The position numbers and the translations under genes are program-made. From assembly GCF_001514125.1 (NCBI RefSeq), contig NZ_KQ948568.1, positions 1-64,000 on the forward strand: DNA of 64,000 nucleotides, given 5' to 3'. The stretch's first letter is position 1; every line of letters begins with the position of its first letter. The stretch is from Streptomyces longwoodensis. Lineage in GTDB: Bacteria; Actinomycetota; Actinomycetes; Streptomycetales; Streptomycetaceae. Under the pieces are notes generated by a model. That model was given only the letters and a program-made list of their open reading frames with translations. It had not been told where the DNA came from and did no database searches. Positions 27,461-36,236 of the stretch are shown here, piece after piece.

Positions 27461-29098
27461 TCAGGACGCCGGGTTGCCCGTGGACACCTTCAGCTCGATC
27501 TGCGGCATGCTCTTGGGGTCGACGTCCGTCCCCGCGGACGGGAACTGGTCCATCACCGTGCCGTCGCCGTAGGTGTTCTCGTCGACGGGCGTGACCTTCC
27601 ACGTCCAGCCGGCGGCCTGGAAGCACTCCTTGACCGACTTGACGTACTTGAACTTGAAGCTCGGCACCCGGATCTTGCTGGGGTCGTTGTACGACTCCTC
27701 CGGCTCCGAGCACTCGCTCGCGTCGATCGTCTTGGACGTGTCCGGCCCGCGGTAGCCCGACGCGTGCGAGGCCGTCGCGGACGCCGAGGCGCTGCCACCG
27801 CTGCCGCCGCCCTTGTCGTCGTCCCCGCCCGCGTTCGCCATCAGCGCGGCGATCAGCGCGCCGACCGCCACCACCGCGACGAGCACCGAGCCGATGATGA
27901 CCGGCCGGTTGCCCTTGCCGCCGCCCCCGGAGGACGCCGGGGCGGGGTGCTGCTGCGGGGTGAGGTTGTAGGTGGGCTGCTGGGCGCCGTAGGACGCGGG
28001 CGCCTGGTAGCCGCCCTGCTGCGGGTAGCCGTACGACGGCGCGGGCGTCGAGGGCTGCGGGGTGCCGTACGGGTTCGGCGCCGGGGTGTGCGGCTGGTAC
28101 GGCGTCTGCACGGCGCCCGCCGGCGGGGTGCCCTGGCCGACCGGCGGGAACACCGCGGAGCCGACGCCGGAGCCGCTCTGCGTCGGCGCGCCCGGGACGA
28201 TGCTCGGCGGGGCGGCCTGGAAGGAGGCGGCGACCCGCAGGCACTCGTCGCGCATGGCGACGGCGGTGGGGAAGCGTTCGTTGGGGTTCTTCTTCAGCGC
28301 GCGGGCGACCAGCGCGTCCACCGCCGGGGGCAGCGCGCGGTTGATCGAGGAGGGCGCGACCGGCTCCTCCTGCACGTGCGCGTACGCGATCGCGAGCGGT
28401 GAATCGGCGTCGAACGGCAGCCGCCCGGTCACCAGTTGGAACAGCATGATGCCGACCGAGTACAGGTCGGAGCGGGCGTCCACGCCCCGGCCGAGCGCCT
28501 GCTCGGGCGAGAGGTACTGCGGGGTGCCGACGACCATGCCGGTCTGGGTCATCGAGGTGACGCCCGACTGCATCGCGCGCGCGATGCCGAAGTCCATCAC
28601 CTTGACGACGCCGCGCTTGGTCATCATCACGTTGCCCGGCTTGATGTCGCGGTGCACCAGCCCCATCTCGTGGCTGATCTCCAGCGCCGCCAGCACGTCG
28701 GCGGTGACCTTCAGGGCCTTGTCGGCGGGCATCGCGCCGAACTGCCGCAGGTCCTCGTCCAGGACCGAGCCGAGCGGGCGGCCCTCGACGTACTCCATGA
28801 CGATGTACGGCGTCGTCATGCCGTCGACGTCGTCCTCGCCGGTGTCGAAGACGGAGACGATGTTGGTGTGGGTGAGCTTCGCCACGGCCTGCGCCTCGCG
28901 CCGGAACCGCTCGCGGAAGGCCTGTTCACGGCCGAGCTCGGTGTGCAGCGTCTTGATGGCGACCTGTCGGTCCAGCACGGCGTCGTACGCCAGGTGCACC
29001 GAGGCCATGCCGCCCTCGCCGAGCAAGTCGCGCAGCTGGTAACGGCCGCCGGCGAGCGCCCGCCCCGCGTACCGGCCGTGTGCGCCGTCCTGGCTCAT
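27461..29098 (-). CDS. Membrane Ser/Thr protein kinase with PASTA domain
   Basis: A Hanks-type kinase of 545 residues. The catalytic domain (about 20-290) has the Gly-loop 'LGEGGMASV', Lys49, 'HRDIKPGN' with Asp151, and 'DFGIAR' at 169-174. A Pro/Gln/Tyr-rich linker (about 295-390) leads to one membrane helix ('VIIGSVLVAVVAVGALIAAL'), then an extracytoplasmic region. That region contains one PASTA-like domain ('RVPSFKFKYVKSVKECFQAA') that may sense muropeptides. It is divergent from and clearly paralogous to the kinase at 29472. Confidence 0.92.
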   Translation of the reverse strand: MSQDGAHGRYAGRALAGGRYQLRDLLGEGGMASVHLAYDAVLDRQVAIKTLHTELGREQAFRERFRREAQAVAKLTHTNIVSVFDTGEDDVDGMTTPYIVMEYVEGRPLGSVLDEDLRQFGAMPADKALKVTADVLAALEISHEMGLVHRDIKPGNVMMTKRGVVKVMDFGIARAMQSGVTSMTQTGMVVGTPQYLSPEQALGRGVDARSDLYSVGIMLFQLVTGRLPFDADSPLAIAYAHVQEEPVAPSSINRALPPAVDALVARALKKNPNERFPTAVAMRDECLRVAASFQAAPPSIVPGAPTQSGSGVGSAVFPPVGQGTPPAGAVQTPYQPHTPAPNPYGTPQPSTPAPSYGYPQQGGYQAPASYGAQQPTYNLTPQQHPAPASSGGGGKGNRPVIIGSVLVAVVAVGALIAALMANAGGDDDKGGGSGGSASASATASHASGYRGPDTSKTIDASECSEPEESYNDPSKIRVPSFKFKYVKSVKECFQAAGWTWKVTPVDENTYGDGTVMDQFPSAGTDVDPKSMPQIELKVSTGNPAS

Positions 29099-29471
29099 CT
29101 CTTCGCGTCCCCCATCGGCCTTCCGGCGCCGGCCCGACTGTCACCGCCCCGGCCGTCGGTGGTGCGGACGGCGCGGGCAATGATCGAAAGTGTCATTACC
29201 GGCCAAGTCTGCCCGAGGGCACCGACACGTCAAGCTCGGTGCCCGTTCCGTGACCGTACGCGAAAGAAGCGTCGCGCAAGCGTTACAGCGGACCCGCATC
29301 GGCCCCACAGGATTTGCACGTGGAGAGCCGCTGGAGGTTTCATGTCCGGTCCGTCTCGGTCCGGTAACCCCGGACGACCCGGTCCGGCGGCTTGCGCGGA
29401 GGCTGTAGCGTGGCCGACGGAGACCGTGACAACACCGCGCGCACCGCGGGCAGAAACGACGGCGAGGACTG
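29099..29471. promoter_or_regulatory. Divergent kinase promoter region
   Basis: These 373 bp separate the start codons of two divergent Ser/Thr kinases and must hold both promoters. I see GACGGCGAGGA just before 29472 as a ribosome-binding region and a TAGCGT hexamer at 29407-29412. I cannot name a convincing -35 or operator, and see no small gene. Confidence 0.4.
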
Positions 29472-31097
29472 ATGGCACAGCAGCAGCGCTCTCAGGGCCC
29501 GTCCGACCCCGAGGCGACTGGCGGCGGCATGTCGGACGCGCCGGAGCACTGGGGCAACGGCGGGCTCGTCGGCGACGGCCGGTACCGGCTGACCAGCAGG
29601 CTCGGCCGGGGCGGCATGGCCGAGGTGTTCGCGGCCGAGGACGTACGGCTGGGCCGCACCGTCGCGGTCAAGCTGCTGCGCGCCGACCTCGCCGAGGACC
29701 CGGTGTCCAAGGCCCGCTTCACGCGTGAGGCCCAGTCGGTGGCCGGGCTCAACCACCACGCCATCGTCGCCGTGTACGACTCCGGCGAGGACGTGGTGGG
29801 CGGCCAGAGCGTGCCGTACATCGTCATGGAGCTGGTCGAGGGGCGCACGATCCGCGACCTGCTCCTCAACGCCGAGGCGCCGGGCCCCGAACAGGCCCTG
29901 ATCATCGTCTCCGGCGTGCTGGAGGCGCTGGCCTACTCGCACCAGCACGGCATCGTGCACCGCGACATCAAGCCGGCCAACGTGATCATCACCCACAACG
30001 GCGCCGTGAAGGTCATGGACTTCGGCATCGCGCGCGCCCTGCACGGCGCGTCGACCACCATGACGCAGACCGGCATGGTGATGGGCACCCCGCAGTACCT
30101 GTCGCCCGAGCAGGCCCTCGGCAAGGCCGTCGACCACCGCTCCGACCTGTACGCCACCGGCTGCCTGCTGTACGAACTCCTCTCGCTGCGCCCACCGTTC
30201 GTGGGCGAGACCCCGCTGTCGGTGGTCTACCAGCACGTGCAGGACATCCCGACGCCGCCGTCGTCGGTCGCGGAGGGCACCTGCCCGCCGGAGCTGGACG
30301 GCCTCGTCATGCGCTCCCTGGCCAAGGAACCCGACGACCGGTTCCAGACGGCCGAGGAGATGCGCGGCATGGTGCAGTACGCGCTGCAGATGCTGTACGA
30401 CCAGGGCGGCCACACCGGCACCTGGAACACCGGTCCGGTCGACGCCGCTCCGGCCGCGGCGGCCGGGGCCGGGTTCGCGGCGACCTCCGTCATGGCCAAC
30501 CCGGGCGCCGTCGACGGCACCTCGCAGATCCCCCAGCCGCTCCTGGTCGGCGGGTACGGCAACGGCGACGAGGGCGGCTTCGAGGGTCACGGCAACAAGG
30601 GCAGCGGGCGCGGCAAGCTGTGGGTGCTGGTCGTCCTCGCGGTGATCGCCGTCGTCGCGGGCGTGGCCCTCGCGCTGAACAACGCCGGCGGCAACGGCAC
30701 CAAGGGCGGTACGACGAAGTCGCCGTCGCCCTCGCCGAGCGCCACCCGGGAGTCGTCCAGCCCGTCGCCGTCCGACGAGGAGAGCGACCAGTCCTCCGGG
30801 AGCTCCTCGGAGGAGGACTCCGGTTCGAACTCCGGCTCGCACTACTCACCGTCGTACAAGCCCTCCGACAAGCCGTCGTACTCGCCGTCGAGCGAGCCGA
30901 GCAGCGACCCCTCCTCCGAGCCGTCGAGCGAGCCGAGCGACGACCAGCCGAGCGACCCGGGCACGACCGGCGGCGGGACGACCGACGGGGGGACCACCGA
31001 CGGCGGCACCACCGACGGTGGCACCACCACGACCGGCGGGACGACCGACGGCGCCGCGAACGGCGGTACCAACCCCGGCGGCACCACCGCCGGCTGA
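29472..31097 (+). CDS. Membrane Ser/Thr protein kinase with low-complexity ectodomain
   Basis: This 541-residue kinase has a catalytic domain at about residues 38-305, with 'LGRGGMAEVF', Lys67, 'HRDIKPAN' (Asp165) and 'DFGIAR'. A membrane helix near 380-400 ('LWVLVVLAVIAVVAGVALAL') follows. The ectodomain is low-complexity, first Ser/Pro/Glu-rich and then a GGTTD repeat tail. No PASTA domain is present, so the outer part may instead contact the wall or be modified. The ATG at 29472 follows GGCGAGGA. Confidence 0.92.
   Translation: MAQQQRSQGPSDPEATGGGMSDAPEHWGNGGLVGDGRYRLTSRLGRGGMAEVFAAEDVRLGRTVAVKLLRADLAEDPVSKARFTREAQSVAGLNHHAIVAVYDSGEDVVGGQSVPYIVMELVEGRTIRDLLLNAEAPGPEQALIIVSGVLEALAYSHQHGIVHRDIKPANVIITHNGAVKVMDFGIARALHGASTTMTQTGMVMGTPQYLSPEQALGKAVDHRSDLYATGCLLYELLSLRPPFVGETPLSVVYQHVQDIPTPPSSVAEGTCPPELDGLVMRSLAKEPDDRFQTAEEMRGMVQYALQMLYDQGGHTGTWNTGPVDAAPAAAAGAGFAATSVMANPGAVDGTSQIPQPLLVGGYGNGDEGGFEGHGNKGSGRGKLWVLVVLAVIAVVAGVALALNNAGGNGTKGGTTKSPSPSPSATRESSSPSPSDEESDQSSGSSSEEDSGSNSGSHYSPSYKPSDKPSYSPSSEPSSDPSSEPSSEPSDDQPSDPGTTGGGTTDGGTTDGGTTDGGTTTTGGTTDGAANGGTNPGGTTAG
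30972..31031 (+). repeat. 15-bp in-frame repeat encoding GGTTD units
   Basis: Three 15-bp units plus a degenerate fourth, differing at wobble and a few other positions, encode GGTTD repeats at the C-terminus of the second kinase. The phase is kept at three, so the repeats can expand without a frameshift. Confidence 0.8.
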
Positions 31098-31117
31098 CCC
31101 CGCTCTCCTCCCGCACG

Positions 31118-31149
31118 CGCGCGTGGGGCCGTCCGGCCCGCCACGCGCG
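31118..31149 (+). terminator. Hairpin downstream of the second kinase
   Basis: The arms CGCGCGTGG (31118-31126) and CCACGCGCG (31141-31149) pair, enclosing a smaller GGCC/GGCC stem. It lies 20 bp after the kinase stop. No U-tract is present. Confidence 0.6.
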
Positions 31150-31342
31150 TGTCGCGTTTCGGCCCCCGCCGCGCCCCCCGCCGGGCCCCGTGCACCGGTG
31201 GAAAAACCGACTTTTCCGGTTTCGTCCACGGGATCCACCTCACAGAGGACTCTTCCCGTGACCTGGGTGAGCGGGATAACGTGCCGTTGCTCCGGCCTCC
31301 TGCAAGGCTGTGACCAGCGTCCTTCCCGGCTCTGCGGATTTA

Positions 31343-31356
31343 CTTGGAAATCCAAG
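31343..31356. promoter_or_regulatory. Inverted repeat CTTGGA-AA-TCCAAG upstream of bkdF
   Basis: A perfect 6-2-6 dyad in an AT-rich patch about 200 bp before bkdF. Position and symmetry suggest a regulator binding site, possibly for the BkdR/Lrp class or a dimeric HTH protein. It does not match the ACCGA-N4-TCGGT operator of bkdABC. Confidence 0.5.
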
Positions 31357-31551
31357 CAAAAACGCAGGTCAGGAGGGGTTTCACAGAAATGTGGAGCACT
31401 GGGTAACGTGACTGTTGCAGGGCGCTCGCCGGGGCACCTGTCACGCCTGTTCCCGGCCGAGTGGCACCCACCCCGTGCCCGGATGTCGGAAAACAGGTGA
31501 GCCGCACTGGTTCCCGGCAACCCCGGGGGCCGGACCGACGGAGGAGCACAC

Positions 31552-32769
31552 GTGACCGTGGAGAGCACTGCCGCGCGACAGCCGCGACGCAGCGCCGGAG
31601 GCAAGGCCGGCACCACCGGCACCAAGGCGGCCGGCACCACCGGCACCAAGCGCACCACCACTCGCACGACCGCCCGCACGGCGGCCGCCGAGCCCGAGCT
31701 CGTCCAGCTGCTCACGCCCGAGGGCGAGCGGGTGAAGAACGCCGAGTACGACCGCTACGTCGACGGCATCACCCCGGAGGAGCTGCGCGGCCTGTACCGC
31801 GACATGGTGCTCACCCGCCGTTTCGACGCCGAGGCCACCGCCCTGCAGCGCCAGGGCGAGCTGGGCCTGTGGGCGTCCCTGCTGGGCCAGGAGGCCGCCC
31901 AGATCGGCTCCGGCCGCGCCACCCGCGAGGACGACTACGTCTTCCCCACCTACCGCGAGCACGGCGTGGCCTGGTGCCGCGGCGTCGACCCGACCAACCT
32001 GCTGGGCATGTTCCGCGGCGTGAACAACGGCGGCTGGGACCCCAACGAGAACAACTTCCACCTGTACACGATCGTCATCGGCTCCCAGGCGCTGCACGCC
32101 ACGGGCTACGCCATGGGCATCACCAAGGACGGCGCGGACAGCGCGGTGATCGCCTACTTCGGCGACGGCGCCTCCAGCCAGGGCGACGTCAGCGAGGCGT
32201 TCAACTTCGCGGCGGTCTACAACGCCCCGGTGGTGTTCTTCTGCCAGAACAACCAGTGGGCGATCTCCGAGTCCAACGAGAAGCAGACCCGCGTGCCGCT
32301 CTACCAGCGCGCCCAGGGCTTCGGCTTCCCCGGCGTCCGGGTCGACGGCAACGACGTGCTGGCCTCGCTCGCGGTCACCCGCTGGGCGCTGGAGCGGGCC
32401 CGGCGCGGCGAGGGTCCCGCCCTGATCGAGGCGTGGACGTACCGCATGGGCGCCCACACCACCTCCGACGACCCGACGCGCTACCGGCACGACGACGAGC
32501 GCGCGGCCTGGGAGGCCAAGGACCCGATCCTGCGCCTGCGCCGGTACCTGGAGTCCGTACACCACACGGACGAGGGATTCTTCGCGGAACTCGAGACCGA
32601 GTCCGAGGCGTTGGGCAAGCGCGTGCGCGAAGCGGTCCGCGCCATGCAGGACCCGGACCACTTCGCCATCTTCGAGAACGTGTACGCGGACGGGCACGCG
32701 CTCGTCGACGAGGAGCGCGCCCAGTTCGCCGCCTACCAGGCGTCGTTCGCGGACGTCGAGGGGGTCTGA
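31552..32769 (+). CDS. bkdF: Branched-chain alpha-keto acid dehydrogenase E1 alpha (BkdF)
   Basis: The second E1 alpha of the window, with 405 residues. It carries a 45-residue Thr/Lys/Ala-rich N-terminal extension absent from BkdA. The thiamine-diphosphate motif 'FGDGASSQGDVSEAFNFAA', 'VFFCQNNQWAISES' and 'YRMGAHTTSDDPTRY' are visible. Its length and its pairing with a nearby bkdABC set match bkdF of S. avermitilis, whose loss abolishes branched starter supply for avermectin. The GTG at 31552 follows GGAGGAG. A pyruvate E1 role cannot be fully excluded by sequence. Confidence 0.88.
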   Translation: MTVESTAARQPRRSAGGKAGTTGTKAAGTTGTKRTTTRTTARTAAAEPELVQLLTPEGERVKNAEYDRYVDGITPEELRGLYRDMVLTRRFDAEATALQRQGELGLWASLLGQEAAQIGSGRATREDDYVFPTYREHGVAWCRGVDPTNLLGMFRGVNNGGWDPNENNFHLYTIVIGSQALHATGYAMGITKDGADSAVIAYFGDGASSQGDVSEAFNFAAVYNAPVVFFCQNNQWAISESNEKQTRVPLYQRAQGFGFPGVRVDGNDVLASLAVTRWALERARRGEGPALIEAWTYRMGAHTTSDDPTRYRHDDERAAWEAKDPILRLRRYLESVHHTDEGFFAELETESEALGKRVREAVRAMQDPDHFAIFENVYADGHALVDEERAQFAAYQASFADVEGV

Positions 32770-32770
32770 C

Positions 32771-33763
32771 ATGGCAGCGGACGTGACAGCGAAGAACCTT
32801 CCCCTGGCCAAGGCGATCAACGAGTCGCTGCGCCGTGCCCTGGAGGAGGACCCCAAGGTCCTCATCATGGGTGAGGACGTCGGCAAGCTCGGCGGTGTCT
32901 TCCGGGTGACCGACGGCCTGCAGAAGGACTTCGGCGAGGACCGGGTCATCGACACCCCGCTCGCCGAGTCGGGCATCGTCGGCACCGCGATCGGCCTGGC
33001 GCTGCGCGGCTACCGGCCGGTGGTGGAGATCCAGTTCGACGGCTTCGTCTTCCCGGCCTACGACCAGATCGTCACGCAGCTCGCGAAGATGCACGCGCGC
33101 TCGCTGGGCAAGGTCAAGCTCCCGGTCGTCGTGCGCATCCCCTACGGCGGCGGCATCGGCGCGGTCGAGCACCACTCGGAGTCCCCCGAGTCGCTCTTCG
33201 CGCACGTGTCGGGCCTGAAGGTGGTCAGCCCGTCGAACGCGTCGGACGCCTACTGGATGATGCAGCAGGCCATCCAGAGCGACGACCCGGTGATCTACTT
33301 CGAGCCCAAGCGGCGCTACTGGGACAAGGGCGAGGTCTCCGCCGAGGCCATCCCCGGCCCGCTGCACAAGGCGCGGGTGGTGCGCGAGGGCACCGACCTC
33401 ACGCTCGCCGCCTACGGCCCGATGGTCAAGCTCTGCCAGGAGGTCGCCGACGCGGCCGCCGAGGAGGGCAGGAGCCTGGAGGTCCTCGACCTGCGCTCCA
33501 TCTCCCCGCTGGACTTCGACACCGTCCAGGCGTCGGTCGAGAAGACCCGCCGGCTGGTCGTGGTGCACGAGGCGCCGGTGTTCTTCGGCTCGGGCGCGGA
33601 GATCGCCGCGCGCATCACCGAGCGCTGCTTCTACCACCTGGAGGCCCCGGTGCTCCGGGTCGGCGGCTACCACGCCCCGTACCCGCCGGCGCGCCTGGAG
33701 GAGGAGTACCTGCCGGGGCTGGACCGGGTGCTCGACGCCGTCGACCGTGCCCTGGCGTACTGA
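32771..33763 (+). CDS. bkdG: Branched-chain alpha-keto acid dehydrogenase E1 beta (BkdG)
   Basis: The 330-residue E1 beta partner of BkdF. It has 'IMGEDVGKLGGVFRVTDGL', 'DTPLAESGIVGTAIGLAL', 'RIPYGGGIGAVEHHSES' and the C-terminal 'VVHEAPVFFGSGAEIAARI'. The closest visible relative is BkdB at 18001, with long near-identical stretches, so the two clusters look like paralogues. The ATG at 32771 starts right after the bkdF stop. Confidence 0.9.
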   Translation: MAADVTAKNLPLAKAINESLRRALEEDPKVLIMGEDVGKLGGVFRVTDGLQKDFGEDRVIDTPLAESGIVGTAIGLALRGYRPVVEIQFDGFVFPAYDQIVTQLAKMHARSLGKVKLPVVVRIPYGGGIGAVEHHSESPESLFAHVSGLKVVSPSNASDAYWMMQQAIQSDDPVIYFEPKRRYWDKGEVSAEAIPGPLHKARVVREGTDLTLAAYGPMVKLCQEVADAAAEEGRSLEVLDLRSISPLDFDTVQASVEKTRRLVVVHEAPVFFGSGAEIAARITERCFYHLEAPVLRVGGYHAPYPPARLEEEYLPGLDRVLDAVDRALAY

Positions 33764-33773
33764 GGAGAGGGTC

Positions 33774-35213
33774 GTGACGACGATGACCGAAGCGTCCGTG
33801 CGCGAGTTCAAGATGCCCGACGTGGGCGAGGGACTCACCGAGGCCGAGATCCTCAAGTGGTACGTCCAGCCCGGTGACACCGTCACCGACGGCCAGGTGG
33901 TGTGCGAGGTCGAGACCGCCAAGGCGGCCGTCGAGCTGCCCATCCCCTACGACGGCGTGGTGCGCGAGCTGCGCTTCCCCGAGGGCACCACGGTGGACGT
34001 GGGCACGCCGATCATCACGGTGGACGTCTCCGGCGGCGCCGCGCCGGCCGGGGCGGCCCCCGCGGCGGAGGCTCCCGCCGCGGCCGCTCCCGCCCCGCAG
34101 GAGGAGGCCCCGTCCGTCGGGTCCGGCCGCCAGCCGGTCCTCGTCGGGTACGGCGTGGCCACCACCTCCACCAAGCGCCGCCCCCGCAAGGGCCCGGAGA
34201 CGCCCGCCGCGGCGGCCCCGGCCGCCCCGGCGGCCCAGGCGCTGCAGTCCGAGCTGAACGGCCACGGGGGCGCCCCCGCGGCCGTCGACCGGCCCCGCCC
34301 GCTGGCCAAGCCGCCGGTGCGCAAGCTGGCCAAGGACCTGGGCGTCGACCTGGCGGCGGTCACCCCGACCGGCCCCGAGGGCATCATCACCCGCGAGGAC
34401 GTCCACGCGGCGGCGGCCCCGCAGCAGGCCCCCGCGCCCGTGGAGCCGGCCGCGCCCGCCCCGGCCGCCCGCCCCGCCGCCGTGGCCCCGGCCGCGGTCT
34501 CGTACGACGGGGCGCGCGAGACCCGTGTCCCGGTCAAGGGCGTGCGCAAGGCCACCGCGCAGGCGATGGTCGGCTCGGCGTTCACGGCGCCGCACGTCAC
34601 GGAGTTCGTGACGGTCGACGTCACGCGCACCATGAAGCTGGTCGACGAGCTCAAGCAGGACAAGGACCTGCAGGGCCTGCGGGTGAACCCGCTCCTGCTG
34701 ATCGCCAAGGCCCTGCTGGTCGCCGTCAAGCGCAACCCGGAGATCAACGCCTCCTGGGACGAGGCCGCGCAGGAGATCGTCCTCAAGCACTACGTGAACC
34801 TGGGCATCGCGGCGGCCACCCCGCGCGGGCTGATCGTGCCGAACATCAAGGACGCGCACGACAAGACGCTGCCGCAGCTCGCCGAGGCGCTGGGCGAGCT
34901 GGTGGCGACGGCGCGCGAGGGGAAGACCTCGCCGGCGGCGATGCAGGGCGGCACGCTCACCATCACCAACGTCGGCGTCTTCGGCGTCGACACCGGCACG
35001 CCGATCCTCAACCCCGGCGAGTCCGCGATCCTCGCGGTCGGCGCGATCAAGCTCCAGCCGTGGGTCCACAAGGGCAAGGTGAAGCCCCGTCAGGTCACCA
35101 CGCTGGCGCTGAGCTTCGACCACCGCCTGGTCGACGGCGAGCTGGGCTCCAAGGTGCTGGCGGACGTGGCGGCGGTCCTGGAGCAGCCCAAGCGGCTGAT
35201 CACCTGGGCCTGA
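33774..35213 (+). CDS. bkdH: Branched-chain alpha-keto acid dehydrogenase E2 (BkdH)
   Basis: This 479-residue acyltransferase has a lipoyl domain ('VCEVETAKAAVELP'), an Ala/Pro-rich linker and a subunit-binding domain ('KPPVRKLAKDLGVDL'). A second Ala/Pro linker and the catalytic domain with 'FDHRLVDGELGSKVL' follow. The GTG at 33774 was preferred because GAGGAGAGG lies at proper spacing; an ATG at 33783 is the alternative. It completes bkdFGH. As in bkdABC, no E3 is encoded nearby. A strong hairpin at 35250 ends the unit. Confidence 0.92.
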   Translation: MTTMTEASVREFKMPDVGEGLTEAEILKWYVQPGDTVTDGQVVCEVETAKAAVELPIPYDGVVRELRFPEGTTVDVGTPIITVDVSGGAAPAGAAPAAEAPAAAAPAPQEEAPSVGSGRQPVLVGYGVATTSTKRRPRKGPETPAAAAPAAPAAQALQSELNGHGGAPAAVDRPRPLAKPPVRKLAKDLGVDLAAVTPTGPEGIITREDVHAAAAPQQAPAPVEPAAPAPAARPAAVAPAAVSYDGARETRVPVKGVRKATAQAMVGSAFTAPHVTEFVTVDVTRTMKLVDELKQDKDLQGLRVNPLLLIAKALLVAVKRNPEINASWDEAAQEIVLKHYVNLGIAAATPRGLIVPNIKDAHDKTLPQLAEALGELVATAREGKTSPAAMQGGTLTITNVGVFGVDTGTPILNPGESAILAVGAIKLQPWVHKGKVKPRQVTTLALSFDHRLVDGELGSKVLADVAAVLEQPKRLITWA

Positions 35214-35249
35214 CCGCCCGCGCGCACACCGCGCGCTGAGAAAACCGTT

Positions 35250-35280
35250 CGGGCCCGCCGTGTGGATCACGGCGGGCCCG
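35250..35280. terminator. Terminator after bkdH, shared with the convergent carboxypeptidase gene
   Basis: A perfect 13-bp stem (35250-35262 with 35268-35280) and a 5-nt loop lie between the convergent ends of bkdH (35213) and the carboxypeptidase gene (35334). AAAA precedes the left arm, giving a U-run for minus-strand transcripts. Confidence 0.9.
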
Positions 35281-35333
35281 AGTGCTCGGTGCGGGGAGCC
35301 AGCGGCGTCGGCCGGCTCCCGGTGCGTGCGACG

Positions 35334-36236
35334 TCAGCCCAGCCGGGCGAAGCCGTAGTTGAGCAGGCGCGTGGCGTCGGTGGCGCGCTGGGTGGTCGAC
35401 GTGGAGGCGAGGACCGTGCCGACGACGGTCTTGCCGCCGCGGGTCGCGGCGAAGACCAGGCAGTACTTCGCCTCGGGACCGGAGCCCGTCTTCACGCCGA
35501 TGGTGCCGCTGTAGCTGCTCAGCAGCGTGTTGGTGTTGGTCCAGGTGCCCATGGTGCGGGTCGAACCGGTCCGGGTGATCGTCTTGGCCGTGTACGCCTT
35601 GGTCTTGACGATCGCGCGGAAGTTGGCGCTCTTCAGCGCGTTGCTGGCCAGCTTGGTCAGGTCCTTGGCGGTGGAGTAGTTGGACCCGTTGCCGATGCCG
35701 TCGAAGGAGTCGAAGTGGGTGTTGGTCATGCCCAGCGACCGGGCGGTGGTGTTCATCTTGCCGATGAAGTTCTTCACCCGCGCGGCCCGCGTGGTGCCGC
35801 TGCCGAACTTGTCGGCGAGGGCGTAGGCGGCGTCGCAGCCGGACGGCAGCATCAGCCCGTACAGCAGCTGACGCACGGTCACCTTGTCACCCACGATGAG
35901 GCGGGCCGACGAGGCGTTGTTGGCCACGATGTAGTCGCTGTAGGCCTTCTGGATGGTGACCTTGGCGTCCAGGTTCAGGTTCGCCTGCGAGAGCACGACC
36001 TTGGCCGTCATGATCTTGGTGGTGGAGCCGGTGGAGAGCCGGGTGTTGGCGCCCTTCGCGTACAGCTGCCCACCGTTCGCGTTGTTCATCACGAAGCCGG
36101 TCTTGGCGGCGATGGTGGGCGTGGTGACGGCCTGCGCAGGCGCCGCGGTGAGGGCAACGGTCGCGAACATCGCGCCGGTCGTCACGGCGACGGCTGCGGC
36201 TCGGCGGACTCGGATGCCCTGGGTTGCGGTTATCAA
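35334..36236 (-). CDS. Secreted D-alanyl-D-alanine carboxypeptidase (S11)
   Basis: The 300-residue precursor of a low-molecular-weight penicillin-binding protein that trims peptidoglycan stem peptides. It has a signal peptide ending near 'AAPAQA' (about residue 35). The catalytic motifs are S-x-x-K in 'STGSTTKIMTAKVVLSQ', SGC in 'LMLPSGCDAAYALAD' (the SxN motif, Cys instead of Asn) and KTG in 'IGVKTGSG'. The TTG at 36236 is favoured because it begins directly before a normal signal peptide. Upstream frame to 36332 has no good ATG or GTG with a ribosome-binding site. Confidence 0.88.
   Translation of the reverse strand: MITATQGIRVRRAAAVAVTTGAMFATVALTAAPAQAVTTPTIAAKTGFVMNNANGGQLYAKGANTRLSTGSTTKIMTAKVVLSQANLNLDAKVTIQKAYSDYIVANNASSARLIVGDKVTVRQLLYGLMLPSGCDAAYALADKFGSGTTRAARVKNFIGKMNTTARSLGMTNTHFDSFDGIGNGSNYSTAKDLTKLASNALKSANFRAIVKTKAYTAKTITRTGSTRTMGTWTNTNTLLSSYSGTIGVKTGSGPEAKYCLVFAATRGGKTVVGTVLASTSTTQRATDATRLLNYGFARLG

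Larger units (their letters stand above)
31098..31551. promoter_or_regulatory. Long intergenic region before bkdFGH
   Basis: These 454 bp carry no gene that I can support. They contain the kinase terminator hairpin (31118-31149) and an AT-rich patch unusual for this chromosome (about 31335-31370) with the dyad at 31343-31356. They also contain an imperfect direct repeat of GGGTAACGTG-type sequence at 31274-31290 and 31401-31418. A GGAGGAG-type ribosome-binding site (about 31540-31546) precedes the bkdF GTG. This is probably the bkdFGH control region. I see no recognised riboswitch fold. Confidence 0.55.

Noticed and set aside
30972..31031. Short regular repeats as a CRISPR array
   Set aside because: The 15-bp units are contiguous with no spacers, in frame, and encode GGTTD repeats of a kinase tail.
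31098..31551. Cyclic-di-AMP or other known riboswitch in the bkdFGH leader
   Set aside because: The short dyads and repeats do not match a conserved riboswitch core that I can recognise.
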